In this document: positions 1 to 5,941 of the stretch, piece after piece | Layout: every line of letters starts with the position of its first letter | Position numbering within the stretch: the stretch's first letter is position 1 | DNA from: Methanobacteriota archaeon | Lineage (GTDB): Archaea > Thermoplasmatota > Poseidoniia > Poseidoniales > Thalassarchaeaceae | Length of the DNA: 8,401 nt | Reading direction: 5' to 3' | Assembly: GCA_002727275.1 (NCBI GenBank) | Contig: PBWO01000059.1 | Location: forward strand, 1-8,401 | Notes under the pieces: model-generated | Databases searched by the model: none | Seen by the model: only the letters and a program-made list of their open reading frames with translations | Told to the model about the DNA's origin: nothing | Translations under genes and position numbers: made by a program

Positions 1-1062
1 AGCATCGCCCATCTTGATTTTGCCAATCTCAGCACATAGGTCATCCGAGATTGCATCCCATACCGATTTTGGGATATATGCCCTGCTGGCAGCCGAACAC
101 TTCTGGCCTTGATACTCGAAAGCCCCTCTGAGTAGTGCAACTAGTAGTCCCTGCTGGTCACAATCTGGATGGGCGACGACGAAGTCCTTGCCACCAGTCT
201 CACCAACGATGCGCGGATAAGAGCGAAGGTTTGGGAGGGCCAATCCAATCTCCTGCCATAGGCCTTGGAAGGTTGCTGTGGAACCAGTGAAGTGAAGCCC
301 GGCGAAGTCGGGGTTGGCCAGAGCAACTTCTGTAATCTCAGCACCTGAGCCTGGTAGGAAGTTGATGACGCCAGCAGGCAGTCCTGCTTCCATCATCAGT
401 TGCATTAGGACGTAGTTGGAATGATACGAGTTTCGGCTGGGCTTCCAAACACTGGTGCAGCCGACAATCGCAGGTGCGCTAGGTAAATTGGCAGCAATAC
501 TGGTGAAATTGAACGGAGTGATGGATAGTACGAATCCCTCCAACGGTCTGATTTCAGTCGAATTCTCGACTCCTTCGGGAGAGACTAGAGGTTGGAAGTC
601 GTCATGGAATCCTCTTGCATAATGGCAATTGAATCTCCAGAAGTCGATTAACTCGCAGGCCGCGTCAATCTCTGCTTGGAAGGCAGTCTTGGACTGGTTG
701 AGCATGGTCGAGGCGTTGACCTTCATGCGCCAATCTCCGGCTAGGAGATCAGCACAGCGCTCGAAGATGGCGCAGCGCCCCTCTAGTCCAAGATCAATCC
801 ACTCCTGCTGAGCTGCAACCGCTGCAGCACAAGCAGCCTCCATCTCTTCTCTTCCTGCCAAGTGCACATTAGCAAGAACATGGCCATGATTGTGCGGAAT
901 TACCTGAGTCACAGTTACTCCTGTGTATACCTCTTCTCCGTTGATAATGCAAGGTATCTCAATGACTTCTCGCATCTGGCGGTCAATCTCTGATTGCAGA
1001 GATTCTCTCTCTTGACTTCCTGGTTCATATCCGAGAATGGGTTCGTTGGCCGGATGAGGCAT
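1..1062 (-). CDS. L-glutamate gamma-semialdehyde (1-pyrroline-5-carboxylate) dehydrogenase, 3' end cut by the window edge
   Basis: Oxidises glutamate-5-semialdehyde, formed by hydrolysis of P5C, to glutamate with NAD(P)+. This is the last step of proline and arginine/ornithine catabolism in the cytosol. The first 354 codons are present and the frame is still open at base 1; family members are usually about 540 residues. Visible signatures are SKTAFQAEIDAACELIDFWR (124-143), the ITPFNFT loop (181-187), WKPS (206-209, with Lys207 for cofactor binding), the GETGGKD segment holding the general base Glu288, and GQKCSAASR with the catalytic nucleophile Cys322. The N-terminal NEPILGYEPGSQER resembles the mature start of animal ALDH4A1, which supports the ATG at 1062. 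The sequence is closer to the eukaryotic/Bacteroidetes ALDH4A1 branch than to RocA-type enzymes (judged by eye). It lies 50 bp behind the small zinc protein and is probably the last known gene of a purA-led operon. No proline dehydrogenase is visible. Confidence 0.93.
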   Translation of the reverse strand, partial: MPHPANEPILGYEPGSQERESLQSEIDRQMREVIEIPCIINGEEVYTGVTVTQVIPHNHGHVLANVHLAGREEMEAACAAAVAAQQEWIDLGLEGRCAIFERCADLLAGDWRMKVNASTMLNQSKTAFQAEIDAACELIDFWRFNCHYARGFHDDFQPLVSPEGVENSTEIRPLEGFVLSITPFNFTSIAANLPSAPAIVGCTSVWKPSRNSYHSNYVLMQLMMEAGLPAGVINFLPGSGAEITEVALANPDFAGLHFTGSTATFQGLWQEIGLALPNLRSYPRIVGETGGKDFVVAHPDCDQQGLLVALLRGAFEYQGQKCSAASRAYIPKSVWDAISDDLCAEIGKIKMGDA

Positions 1063-1112
1063 GGAACTCGCTCTGAGAATCCATCTAACATTGTTGCGAT
1101 TGGATTCTCGTC

Positions 1113-1406
1113 CTATGTCCACTCGGTGGGCTCGTCCTTCTTCGCCTTCTTCCAAGCTCTGTAGCATGACTTGCATACTGTTACTCTTCTAGCCTCTGTG
1201 GACAAACCTGACTCGCCCCAAACATCTACCGCCCTGTCGAAAGCAAGTCTCCTGCCTCCGATTTTCTTGTCTGCCCAATTGTCGCAGTCGGCCACATCGC
1301 ACTTCTTCTCGCCGACGTACTCTTCCTGCTTCTTCTCAGCAGGTCCAGAGGCAGCAGCTGCGGCCTGCCTCCTCTTGCGGGCATTCGCCTTGAATCCCAT
1401 GCACAT
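1113..1406 (-). CDS. Small basic four-cysteine (putative zinc-binding) protein, function unknown
   Basis: A 97-residue hypothetical protein that I cannot assign to a named family. It begins with a basic segment (KANARKRR, residues 6-13) and an alanine-rich stretch (15-19). A core follows with cysteines at 36 and 41 (CX4C) and at 78 and 81 (CX2C), separated by 36 residues, and it ends in a lysine-rich tail (KKAKK, 86-90). The two cysteine pairs look like a single zinc site of ribbon or treble-clef type, and the basic ends suggest nucleic acid or ribosome contact; both are inferences. There is no signal peptide or membrane segment. It starts 17 bp after purA and ends 50 bp before the dehydrogenase, so co-transcription is likely. 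Met3 (ATG at 1400) is an equally possible start, and no clear Shine-Dalgarno sequence separates them. The overlapping plus-strand frame is rejected because this strand carries the patterned cysteines and fits the operon. Confidence 0.78.
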   Translation of the reverse strand: MCMGFKANARKRRQAAAAASGPAEKKQEEYVGEKKCDVADCDNWADKKIGGRRLAFDRAVDVWGESGLSTEARRVTVCKSCYRAWKKAKKDEPTEWT

Positions 1407-1423
1407 GGGCCATAGTGGACCGA

Positions 1424-2770
1424 TTAGAAGGTTGCCTCGGCAGAGGGGAAATCAAACGGACCTCCTTTGCTAGCCACGGATGCTCGGCGGTCCGGACCGA
1501 CTCCTACGCTTACCACGGGAATTCCGGCTAGAGACTCTATTCGCTCGATGTACTGCTTGATTACATCAGGGAATGCATCGAACCCGGTGCCCTCATTCCT
1601 AGATGAGTCTGCCATCTCAATCCATTCGTCTAGGGAAAGCGAAGGGAATCCCACGTGAGTCTCGTAAATTGGTTTGCAGCGAGCGAGGTCTTCGCTAGTG
1701 GTGGGCATCACGTGAATCGTCTTACCATCCATCTCATAGCCGACACAAATCTTCAACTCATCAAGGCCTCCTAGAACATCCAACTTAGTTACGACTAGGC
1801 CGGTATAACCGTTGATTCGATTGCTTTCGCGCAGGGCCACCATGTCCAGCCATCCTGTCCTACGAGGTCGCCCTGTGGTTGTACCGTACTCATTTCCTAT
1901 TTGCGCCATGTGTTGACCTGGTCCTTCTTCAAGTGATAGCTCAGTCGGGAATGGGCCGTTTCCTACCCTAGTAGTATATGCCTTGGTGATTCCAAAGCAT
2001 TCTTCCACATGACCGGGATGAATGCCGGCGCCATGAGTAGCATTTGCTCTGCTGGTAACTGATGAAGTCACAAATGGATAGGTGCCCTGATCTATGTCGA
2101 GCATTGCTCCTTGGGCTCCCTCAAGAAGGACATTTTCTCCGTTTCTTAGAGCGATATCAACCATCACGCCAGTCGGTTTGATTGCTGTACCGAAACGGTC
2201 CAGAATCCACTGCAAGTCTGATTTAAGTGAAGAGGAGTCGATTGCTTCTTCGACTCCAACTGTTGACAACTGCTTGGTCATCCTCTGTGCTTGCGCGGAT
2301 AGGGCCTGCTCGTCATCGACTATTCCGGCGATGTCCGCGAATCTGATGCCGACTCTCTCGGTTCGGTCACGATAAGTAGGGCCGATTCCTCGACCGGTAG
2401 TCCCGACTACCTTGTCTGCCCCATCATACAGCCTGTGGAAAGGAAGAATTACTGATGCTCTCTCACTGATGAATAGCCTAACTCCTTCAGGCCTCTCACC
2501 TGTGAGTTCATGCCATCTGTCGAGTTCCTCTTCTAGCACCCAAGGGTCGATTACCATGCCATCTCCAAGTACTAGATTGCAGTGATCATAGGTGACTCCA
2601 GAAGGAATTTGATGTAACTTGAGAGTAGTATCTCCGACTACGATTGTATGGCCTGCGTTGTTCCCTCCTTGGAAGCGAACGGCCCAGGTAGATTGCTCGG
2701 CGAGTTGGTCTATGGCCTTGCCCTTGCCTTCATCCCCCCACTGGGCTCCGAGCACGACGCTGGCAGGCAC
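1424..2770 (-). CDS. purA: Adenylosuccinate synthetase
   Basis: Joins IMP and aspartate using GTP to give adenylosuccinate, the first committed step from IMP to AMP, in the cytosol. The 448-residue product is full length for the bacterial/eukaryotic form. QWGDEGKGK (10-18) is the phosphate-binding loop with catalytic Asp13, and GGNNAGHT (35-42) holds catalytic His41; both match E. coli numbering. Further signatures are GTTGRGIGP for the IMP site, LEGAQG, the DQGTYPFVTSS segment, GTTTGRPRRTGW, TKLDVL for guanine binding, and GVGPDRR near the C terminus. The start is GTG at 2770. The upstream frame stays open for about 60 bases but offers no ATG or GTG, and family alignment begins right here. 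It is the first gene of a minus-strand run, divergent from L40e across 115 bp. Many thermophilic archaeal PurA proteins are about 100 residues shorter, so the full length is notable. Confidence 0.97.
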   Translation of the reverse strand: MPASVVLGAQWGDEGKGKAIDQLAEQSTWAVRFQGGNNAGHTIVVGDTTLKLHQIPSGVTYDHCNLVLGDGMVIDPWVLEEELDRWHELTGERPEGVRLFISERASVILPFHRLYDGADKVVGTTGRGIGPTYRDRTERVGIRFADIAGIVDDEQALSAQAQRMTKQLSTVGVEEAIDSSSLKSDLQWILDRFGTAIKPTGVMVDIALRNGENVLLEGAQGAMLDIDQGTYPFVTSSVTSRANATHGAGIHPGHVEECFGITKAYTTRVGNGPFPTELSLEEGPGQHMAQIGNEYGTTTGRPRRTGWLDMVALRESNRINGYTGLVVTKLDVLGGLDELKICVGYEMDGKTIHVMPTTSEDLARCKPIYETHVGFPSLSLDEWIEMADSSRNEGTGFDAFPDVIKQYIERIESLAGIPVVSVGVGPDRRASVASKGGPFDFPSAEATF

Positions 2771-2844
2771 CGTAGCGACGGGCAGTACCGAGGGCGAATC
2801 AATGCTTTGGCTGACGACGAGACTGATTTCTGATGATTTTCGGG

Positions 2845-2862
2845 TGGGAAGCGATTATGAAT
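2845..2862 (+). promoter_or_regulatory. Candidate archaeal BRE/TATA promoter for L40e-lysE
   Basis: A purine-rich run (gtgggaagcg, 2844-2853) is followed by an A/T-rich element, attatgaat (2854-2862), in otherwise G+C-rich DNA. Its centre lies about 28 bases before the L40e ATG, the distance at which a TATA box would set transcription to begin at or next to the start codon. That fits leaderless translation, and I see no Shine-Dalgarno sequence before this gene. The match to the TATA consensus is weak, so this is a positional inference. Confidence 0.35.
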
Positions 2863-2886
2863 GGTCGGCAGGTCGGCCGGTCTGCA
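2863..2886 (+). repeat. Three imperfect tandem 8-base units abutting the L40e start
   Basis: The units are GGTCGGCA (2863-2870), GGTCGGCC (2871-2878) and GGTCTGCA (2879-2886). The last base of the third is the A of the L40e ATG. The repeats fill the space between the candidate TATA element and the start codon. They could be an operator, a recent duplication, or chance; nothing in the sequence settles which. Confidence 0.55.
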
Positions 2887-3041
2887 TGGCTCAGAGGCAC
2901 CCGGAGGCAGAGGCTCGTCTACTGAAGAAGTGGATATGTATGCGCTGTTCTGCTACACACCGAGGACGCAAGCCTAGGTCGTGCCGTAAGTGCGGTTACA
3001 CTGGTCTACGAATCAAGGCCGCCGAGCGCAGGAAGACATGA
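2886..3041 (+). CDS. rpl40e: Large ribosomal subunit protein L40e (eL40)
   Basis: A 51-residue zinc-ribbon protein of the archaeal/eukaryotic 60S-type subunit; in eukaryotes it is made as a ubiquitin fusion, here it stands alone. The archaeal family pattern is clear: PEAEARLL near the N terminus (6-13), CMRC (Cys18, Cys21), CRKCGY (Cys33, Cys36) and LRIKAAERRK at the basic C terminus. The four cysteines bind one zinc. The ATG at 2886 is chosen because archaeal L40e is about 50 residues and starts M-A-x-x-x-P-E-A; the same frame is open far upstream, but that part is antisense to purA. The stop codon overlaps the ATG of the exporter gene downstream (ATGA, 3038-3041), so the two are probably transcribed and translated together. 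Confidence 0.95.
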   Translation: MAQRHPEAEARLLKKWICMRCSATHRGRKPRSCRKCGYTGLRIKAAERRKT

Positions 3042-3658
3042 GCATGTCAATCGGCTCTGCGGCCGTGGAAGGGTTTGCCCTCAGTTTGGGACTTATTCTT
3101 GCATTGGGTCCGCAGAATGTCTTCGTAATGCGGCAGGGATTGATGAAATCGCATGTGTTTGCGGTTTGTCTGGCATGCTCTCTATTCGATGCTGTGCTGA
3201 TTACAGCAGGAGTATTGGGCATGGGGGCTTTTCTATCTGGAATAGAAGGGGCCGAGAAGACGATTGCTATTGGAGCAACTTTGTTTCTCGTCGGATATGG
3301 GTTGCTCAGAATCAAATCAGCGATGAATCCCGAGGGAATGCAGACTGAAGGAGAGGGAGAGTCCGGTCTGAAGGCCACTATTGGGGCTGCTGCTGCATTT
3401 ACCTTCCTCAATCCACATGTGTATGTGGACACCTTGTTACTGATAGGAGGCACTTCAAGCAGATACTTGGGTGATGAGCGGATAGCCTTCGGAGTCGGTG
3501 CTGCGGCCGCTTCCTTCGTGTTCTTCTTCTCCCTGGGCTATGGTGCCAGCAGCCTTTCAGAGGTACTGAACAAGCCGAAAGTCTGGAGATACATAGATCT
3601 CTCAATTGCCTGCATTATGTTTGTAATCGCTGCTGCGATAATGCAGCCCCATCTATGA
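3038..3658 (+). CDS. LysE/ArgO-family amino acid exporter
   Basis: An inner-membrane exporter of the LysE superfamily; characterised members export lysine or arginine, and the substrate here is unknown. The 206 residues match the family's usual 200-210. The diagnostic first-helix motif is ALGPQNVFVMRQG (22-34), and the other hallmark, FLNPHVYVDTLLLIGG (123-138), lies in the fourth helix region. Hydrophobic segments lie near 8-30, 40-64, 74-92, 112-137, 150-170 and 187-203, giving about six helices. A charged, Glu-rich loop (98-110) splits the two halves. The ATG at 3038 overlaps the L40e stop by 4 bases; the ATG at 3044 is an alternative, better spaced from AGGAAG at 3030-3035. A longer frame from 2990 would run through L40e and is rejected. 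Its last six bases overlap the end of the convergent class V enzyme gene. Confidence 0.93.
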   Translation: MSMSIGSAAVEGFALSLGLILALGPQNVFVMRQGLMKSHVFAVCLACSLFDAVLITAGVLGMGAFLSGIEGAEKTIAIGATLFLVGYGLLRIKSAMNPEGMQTEGEGESGLKATIGAAAAFTFLNPHVYVDTLLLIGGTSSRYLGDERIAFGVGAAAASFVFFFSLGYGASSLSEVLNKPKVWRYIDLSIACIMFVIAAAIMQPHL

Positions 3659-4801
3659 GAGTAGAGTATTGAGTGCTTGGATTAGCATCTCTACTTCTTC
3701 AGGAGTGTTGTCCATATGAGGTGAGACTCGTAGCAAACCTGCTCTGCTGGTGACCAATATGGAGTGCTCTTCCTGTAATCTGCGGGAGATTATCTCACTG
3801 CTCACTCCAGCTGGCATCCGAAGGCTAACTATGGCACTCCTTTCTCGCTCGGACATTGGAGAAACGATGTTTAGTCCCAAGCGGTTTGCTCCTTCAATTA
3901 CCAAATCGGCGAGTTTGAGGTCATGTTCCCAAACTTCTTGTGTTCCAAAGTCGCATATCTCATCTATTGCTCTGGCCAAACCCAAAGCGGCTCCAAAGTG
4001 GATGGTTGTGTACTCAAAGCGGCTGGCATCCTCGGGCAATGTCATCCTTTCAGCACGTAAATCCCAGATGTCGTCATGACTTCTGAATCCCAATAATCCC
4101 GGGTACATGTCCGAACACACAGATGGCGAGATATATCCTACAGCAGCACCGTAGGTCCCGCGCAGCCACTTGTATCCAGATGAGACGATTACGTCTGCTC
4201 CTGAGTTTGGAGCATCGATTGGGACCATGCCCATCGATTGTGTCGCATCCACTACTAGTATAGCACCCACTGAGTGAGCGGCATTAGCAAGTCTTCTCAA
4301 ATCGTATCTCTGTCCACTTGAGAACTCGACATGTGAAACTGTAACAACAACGGTATCTTGGTCAATAAGTGAGAGAATGTCGTCTGGTTCAGTATAGAGG
4401 CCAGAGTTGTAATCTGCTAGTCTTACTTCGGCACCATTGGCATCGGCTACTCTAGTCCAAGGATATACAGTCGATGGGAAAGAAGCCTTAGTGGAAACGA
4501 TATTGCTGCCCTTCGGAGGAGATACGGCCCATGCAACTGAGCACAGAAGCTCAGTAGCACTGGAGCCTACGCACACGTTCTCGACTTCGCAGGATAGTAG
4601 TCTCGCAGTGGCTCTTCTCAGAGGCATCATTCCATTCTTCTCTGCCTCGCCATCAAATTCTGCAGCCCCTCCTCTAGCCAATGCATCAGACCACTCCATC
4701 GAGGTTTGATGTGCTAACGGCGATGTAGTCGCCACGTTTGCATATGACAGATTGATCCAATCGGACAAAGAATCCCCGATAGCCCCTAGGGAGTATTGCA
4801 C
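3653..4801 (-). CDS. Class V aminotransferase-fold PLP-dependent enzyme
   Basis: A 382-residue fold-type I PLP enzyme of the cysteine desulfurase / isopenicillin N epimerase / kynureninase superfamily; its substrate is unknown. Visible cofactor residues are His157 in SHVEFSSG, Asp185 and Gln188 in VVDATQSMG, and the Schiff-base Lys211 in SSGYKWLRG. The C-terminal segment SRAGLLRVSPHMDN (352-365) supplies the arginines expected to hold a substrate carboxylate. It lacks the GxHC-type cysteine loop of cysteine desulfurases, so I do not call it SufS or IscS. The start is GTG at 4801, eight bases after the UPF0147 stop; an upstream in-frame stop (4820-4822) leaves little room for another start. 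The gene ends tail to tail with the LysE-type gene, overlapping it by six bases. It is probably co-transcribed with UPF0147. Confidence 0.9.
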   Translation of the reverse strand: MQYSLGAIGDSLSDWINLSYANVATTSPLAHQTSMEWSDALARGGAAEFDGEAEKNGMMPLRRATARLLSCEVENVCVGSSATELLCSVAWAVSPPKGSNIVSTKASFPSTVYPWTRVADANGAEVRLADYNSGLYTEPDDILSLIDQDTVVVTVSHVEFSSGQRYDLRRLANAAHSVGAILVVDATQSMGMVPIDAPNSGADVIVSSGYKWLRGTYGAAVGYISPSVCSDMYPGLLGFRSHDDIWDLRAERMTLPEDASRFEYTTIHFGAALGLARAIDEICDFGTQEVWEHDLKLADLVIEGANRLGLNIVSPMSERERSAIVSLRMPAGVSSEIISRRLQEEHSILVTSRAGLLRVSPHMDNTPEEVEMLIQALNTLLS

Positions 4802-4809
4802 TTCAAGGC

Positions 4810-5085
4810 TCAGGAGCCTCTAACTTCATTCAGAAGAGTCTCTAGAACGGTCTGCACCTGCAGGCACATCGGTCCAAAGTGGATTGGAAGATTGGAGTCA
4901 TTGAATATCTCATCCATGATTGAAGCGGTCATGCCCAGTCTCAAATCCATCTCCTTATTCTTGTTGAGTAGCCACTGCTCTACAGCCTCTTTGGATGAGG
5001 TTCTGATGTTGCGTGGAACCTGTGCATCATCGAACTGTCCGATTACCTGAGCAATCTGCTCAATCCTAGTCTCGATATCTGTCAC
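4810..5085 (-). CDS. UPF0147 family protein
   Basis: A 91-residue member of the archaeal UPF0147 family, whose function is not known. Family features are an N-terminal helix (ETRIEQIAQVIGQ, 5-17), VPRNIR (23-28), and a C-terminal half with TASIMDEIFNDSNLPIHFGP (53-72) followed by QVQTVLETL. The product is acidic and helical, with no membrane segment or signal peptide. The GTG start at 5085 is supported by a strong GGAGG five to seven bases ahead (5091-5097) and by the absence of any upstream in-frame ATG or GTG before a stop at 5122-5124. It lies 66 bp downstream of the asparaginase gene and 8 bp upstream of the class V enzyme gene. Confidence 0.92.
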   Translation of the reverse strand: MTDIETRIEQIAQVIGQFDDAQVPRNIRTSSKEAVEQWLLNKNKEMDLRLGMTASIMDEIFNDSNLPIHFGPMCLQVQTVLETLLNEVRGS

Positions 5086-5090
5086 CAGTA

Positions 5091-5097
5091 CCCCTCC
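5091..5097 (-). promoter_or_regulatory. Strong Shine-Dalgarno site for UPF0147
   Basis: Read on the minus strand the bases are GGAGGGG. GGAGG ends seven bases before the GTG at 5085. It fixes that GTG as the start, and it stands out because most genes in this window lack such a clear site. About 30 bases further upstream lies GCTTAAGG (5120-5127), a weak TATA-like element that could drive a separate transcript. Confidence 0.65.
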
Positions 5098-5151
5098 GGC
5101 CCGGCGACCTGAGAGGACTCCTTAAGCGCATCCCCGGAATCTCTCGAAGTG

Positions 5152-5940
5152 TCAACCCAACCAAGCCGCCCAAGGCATATCGGTATTGGAAAATCCTGTC
5201 CCCTCGCCTTGCGAGCCTAGGCCGATTAGACCTACCGAGACCCCCGTATCAATCAGTTCTGAAATCCCCCATTCCATAGAGGTCAACAGGTCTGAAGGAG
5301 ATGTTGTGAATCTATCATGAACTCTGTAACTTAGCAGAGCAGTGGTAATTGCCTCTCCCACTCCTGTGGCTGCTACCGAGGCTTGCTCATCGGCCCAGAA
5401 ACCAGAGCCGGGCAAAGGTACGTCTCCGACCCTGCCGGCGGGTCTGTGACTAGTCCCCCCGGTACTAGTTGCACAGGCTAGGAGACCATTTGAGTCTCGA
5501 GTAATTACTCCTACTGTGTCCCCTTCTCCACCATGAGGAGGGCGTCCCTCAACTGGGGCCTTTGTGTGGTCCCTTTGATCGGCCCAGACTCTTGCTCCAA
5601 TTCCTGCAAGACCGTTAATCTCCTCGTCGAGTAAATCCTTTGCTACTCGTATCGGATTGGGTGTGTCTTCCATTCCAATAACGAATCCGATTCTTCCATC
5701 TGAAGTCTGAATCGATGCATCCAGAGAGACAGAACCATCGTTCCTGAAAACGGCCCCGGTCCCTGCGTTGAACACCGGATCATCTTCTAGTGCGACACAT
5801 GCCTCGACTGCAGCCTCGATTGCAGAACCACCAGATTGGAGAATCTCGGCTGCTACTTTGAGTGCAATCTCGACGTTTTGCTGTCTATCGGGGCCTGGCC
5901 CCGCCCCTCCATGGGCTACTGCTGCGGGTTCTGTCATCAT
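5152..5940 (-). CDS. Type 2 L-asparaginase / isoaspartyl peptidase (Ntn hydrolase, T2 family)
   Basis: A threonine-nucleophile hydrolase that cleaves isoaspartyl dipeptides and/or asparagine in the cytosol after self-cleavage into alpha and beta chains. Visible motifs are HGGAG at the N terminus (10-14), DDPVFNAGTGAVF (53-65), and GGEGDTVG with the expected cleavage site between Gly/Asp141 and the nucleophile Thr142. Next come CATSTGGTSHRPAGRVGD (156-173), which binds substrate, and PLPGSGFWAD. The 262 residues are somewhat short for a family that usually runs about 300 or more; the beta chain is compact. The start is ATG at 5940, one base after the MFS stop, with GGGAG at 5946-5950; the ATG at 5937 is equally possible. 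A longer start at 5976 would overlap the MFS gene by 35 bases and is less likely. Tight coupling to the MFS gene suggests one transcript. Confidence 0.93.
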   Translation of the reverse strand: MMTEPAAVAHGGAGPGPDRQQNVEIALKVAAEILQSGGSAIEAAVEACVALEDDPVFNAGTGAVFRNDGSVSLDASIQTSDGRIGFVIGMEDTPNPIRVAKDLLDEEINGLAGIGARVWADQRDHTKAPVEGRPPHGGEGDTVGVITRDSNGLLACATSTGGTSHRPAGRVGDVPLPGSGFWADEQASVAATGVGEAITTALLSYRVHDRFTTSPSDLLTSMEWGISELIDTGVSVGLIGLGSQGEGTGFSNTDMPWAAWLG

Positions 5941-5941
5941 T

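Noticed and set aside
141..344. Small minus-strand frame inside the dehydrogenase gene
   Set aside because: It is in another frame of the well-supported P5C dehydrogenase, which is open to the window edge.
1171..1473. 100-residue plus-strand frame opposite the zinc protein
   Set aside because: Its translation is Ser/Leu/Ala-rich without domain signatures, and it overlaps the end of purA. The minus frame has the patterned cysteines and operon spacing.
2619..2885. N-terminal extension of the L40e frame
   Set aside because: It is antisense to the purA start and has no family match; L40e proteins begin at the ATG at 2886.
2771..2885. RNA gene or riboswitch in the divergent region
   Set aside because: I see no tRNA-like cloverleaf, long hairpin or conserved aptamer motif; only a weak promoter and the short repeat.
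3013..3453. 146-residue minus-strand frame opposite the exporter gene
   Set aside because: It is a shadow: the plus-strand LysE motifs are unmistakable and the minus translation shows no recognisable domain.
5086..5151. Terminator after the asparaginase gene
   Set aside because: The minus-strand reading lacks a T-run or a convincing hairpin; CTTAAG is palindromic but too short.
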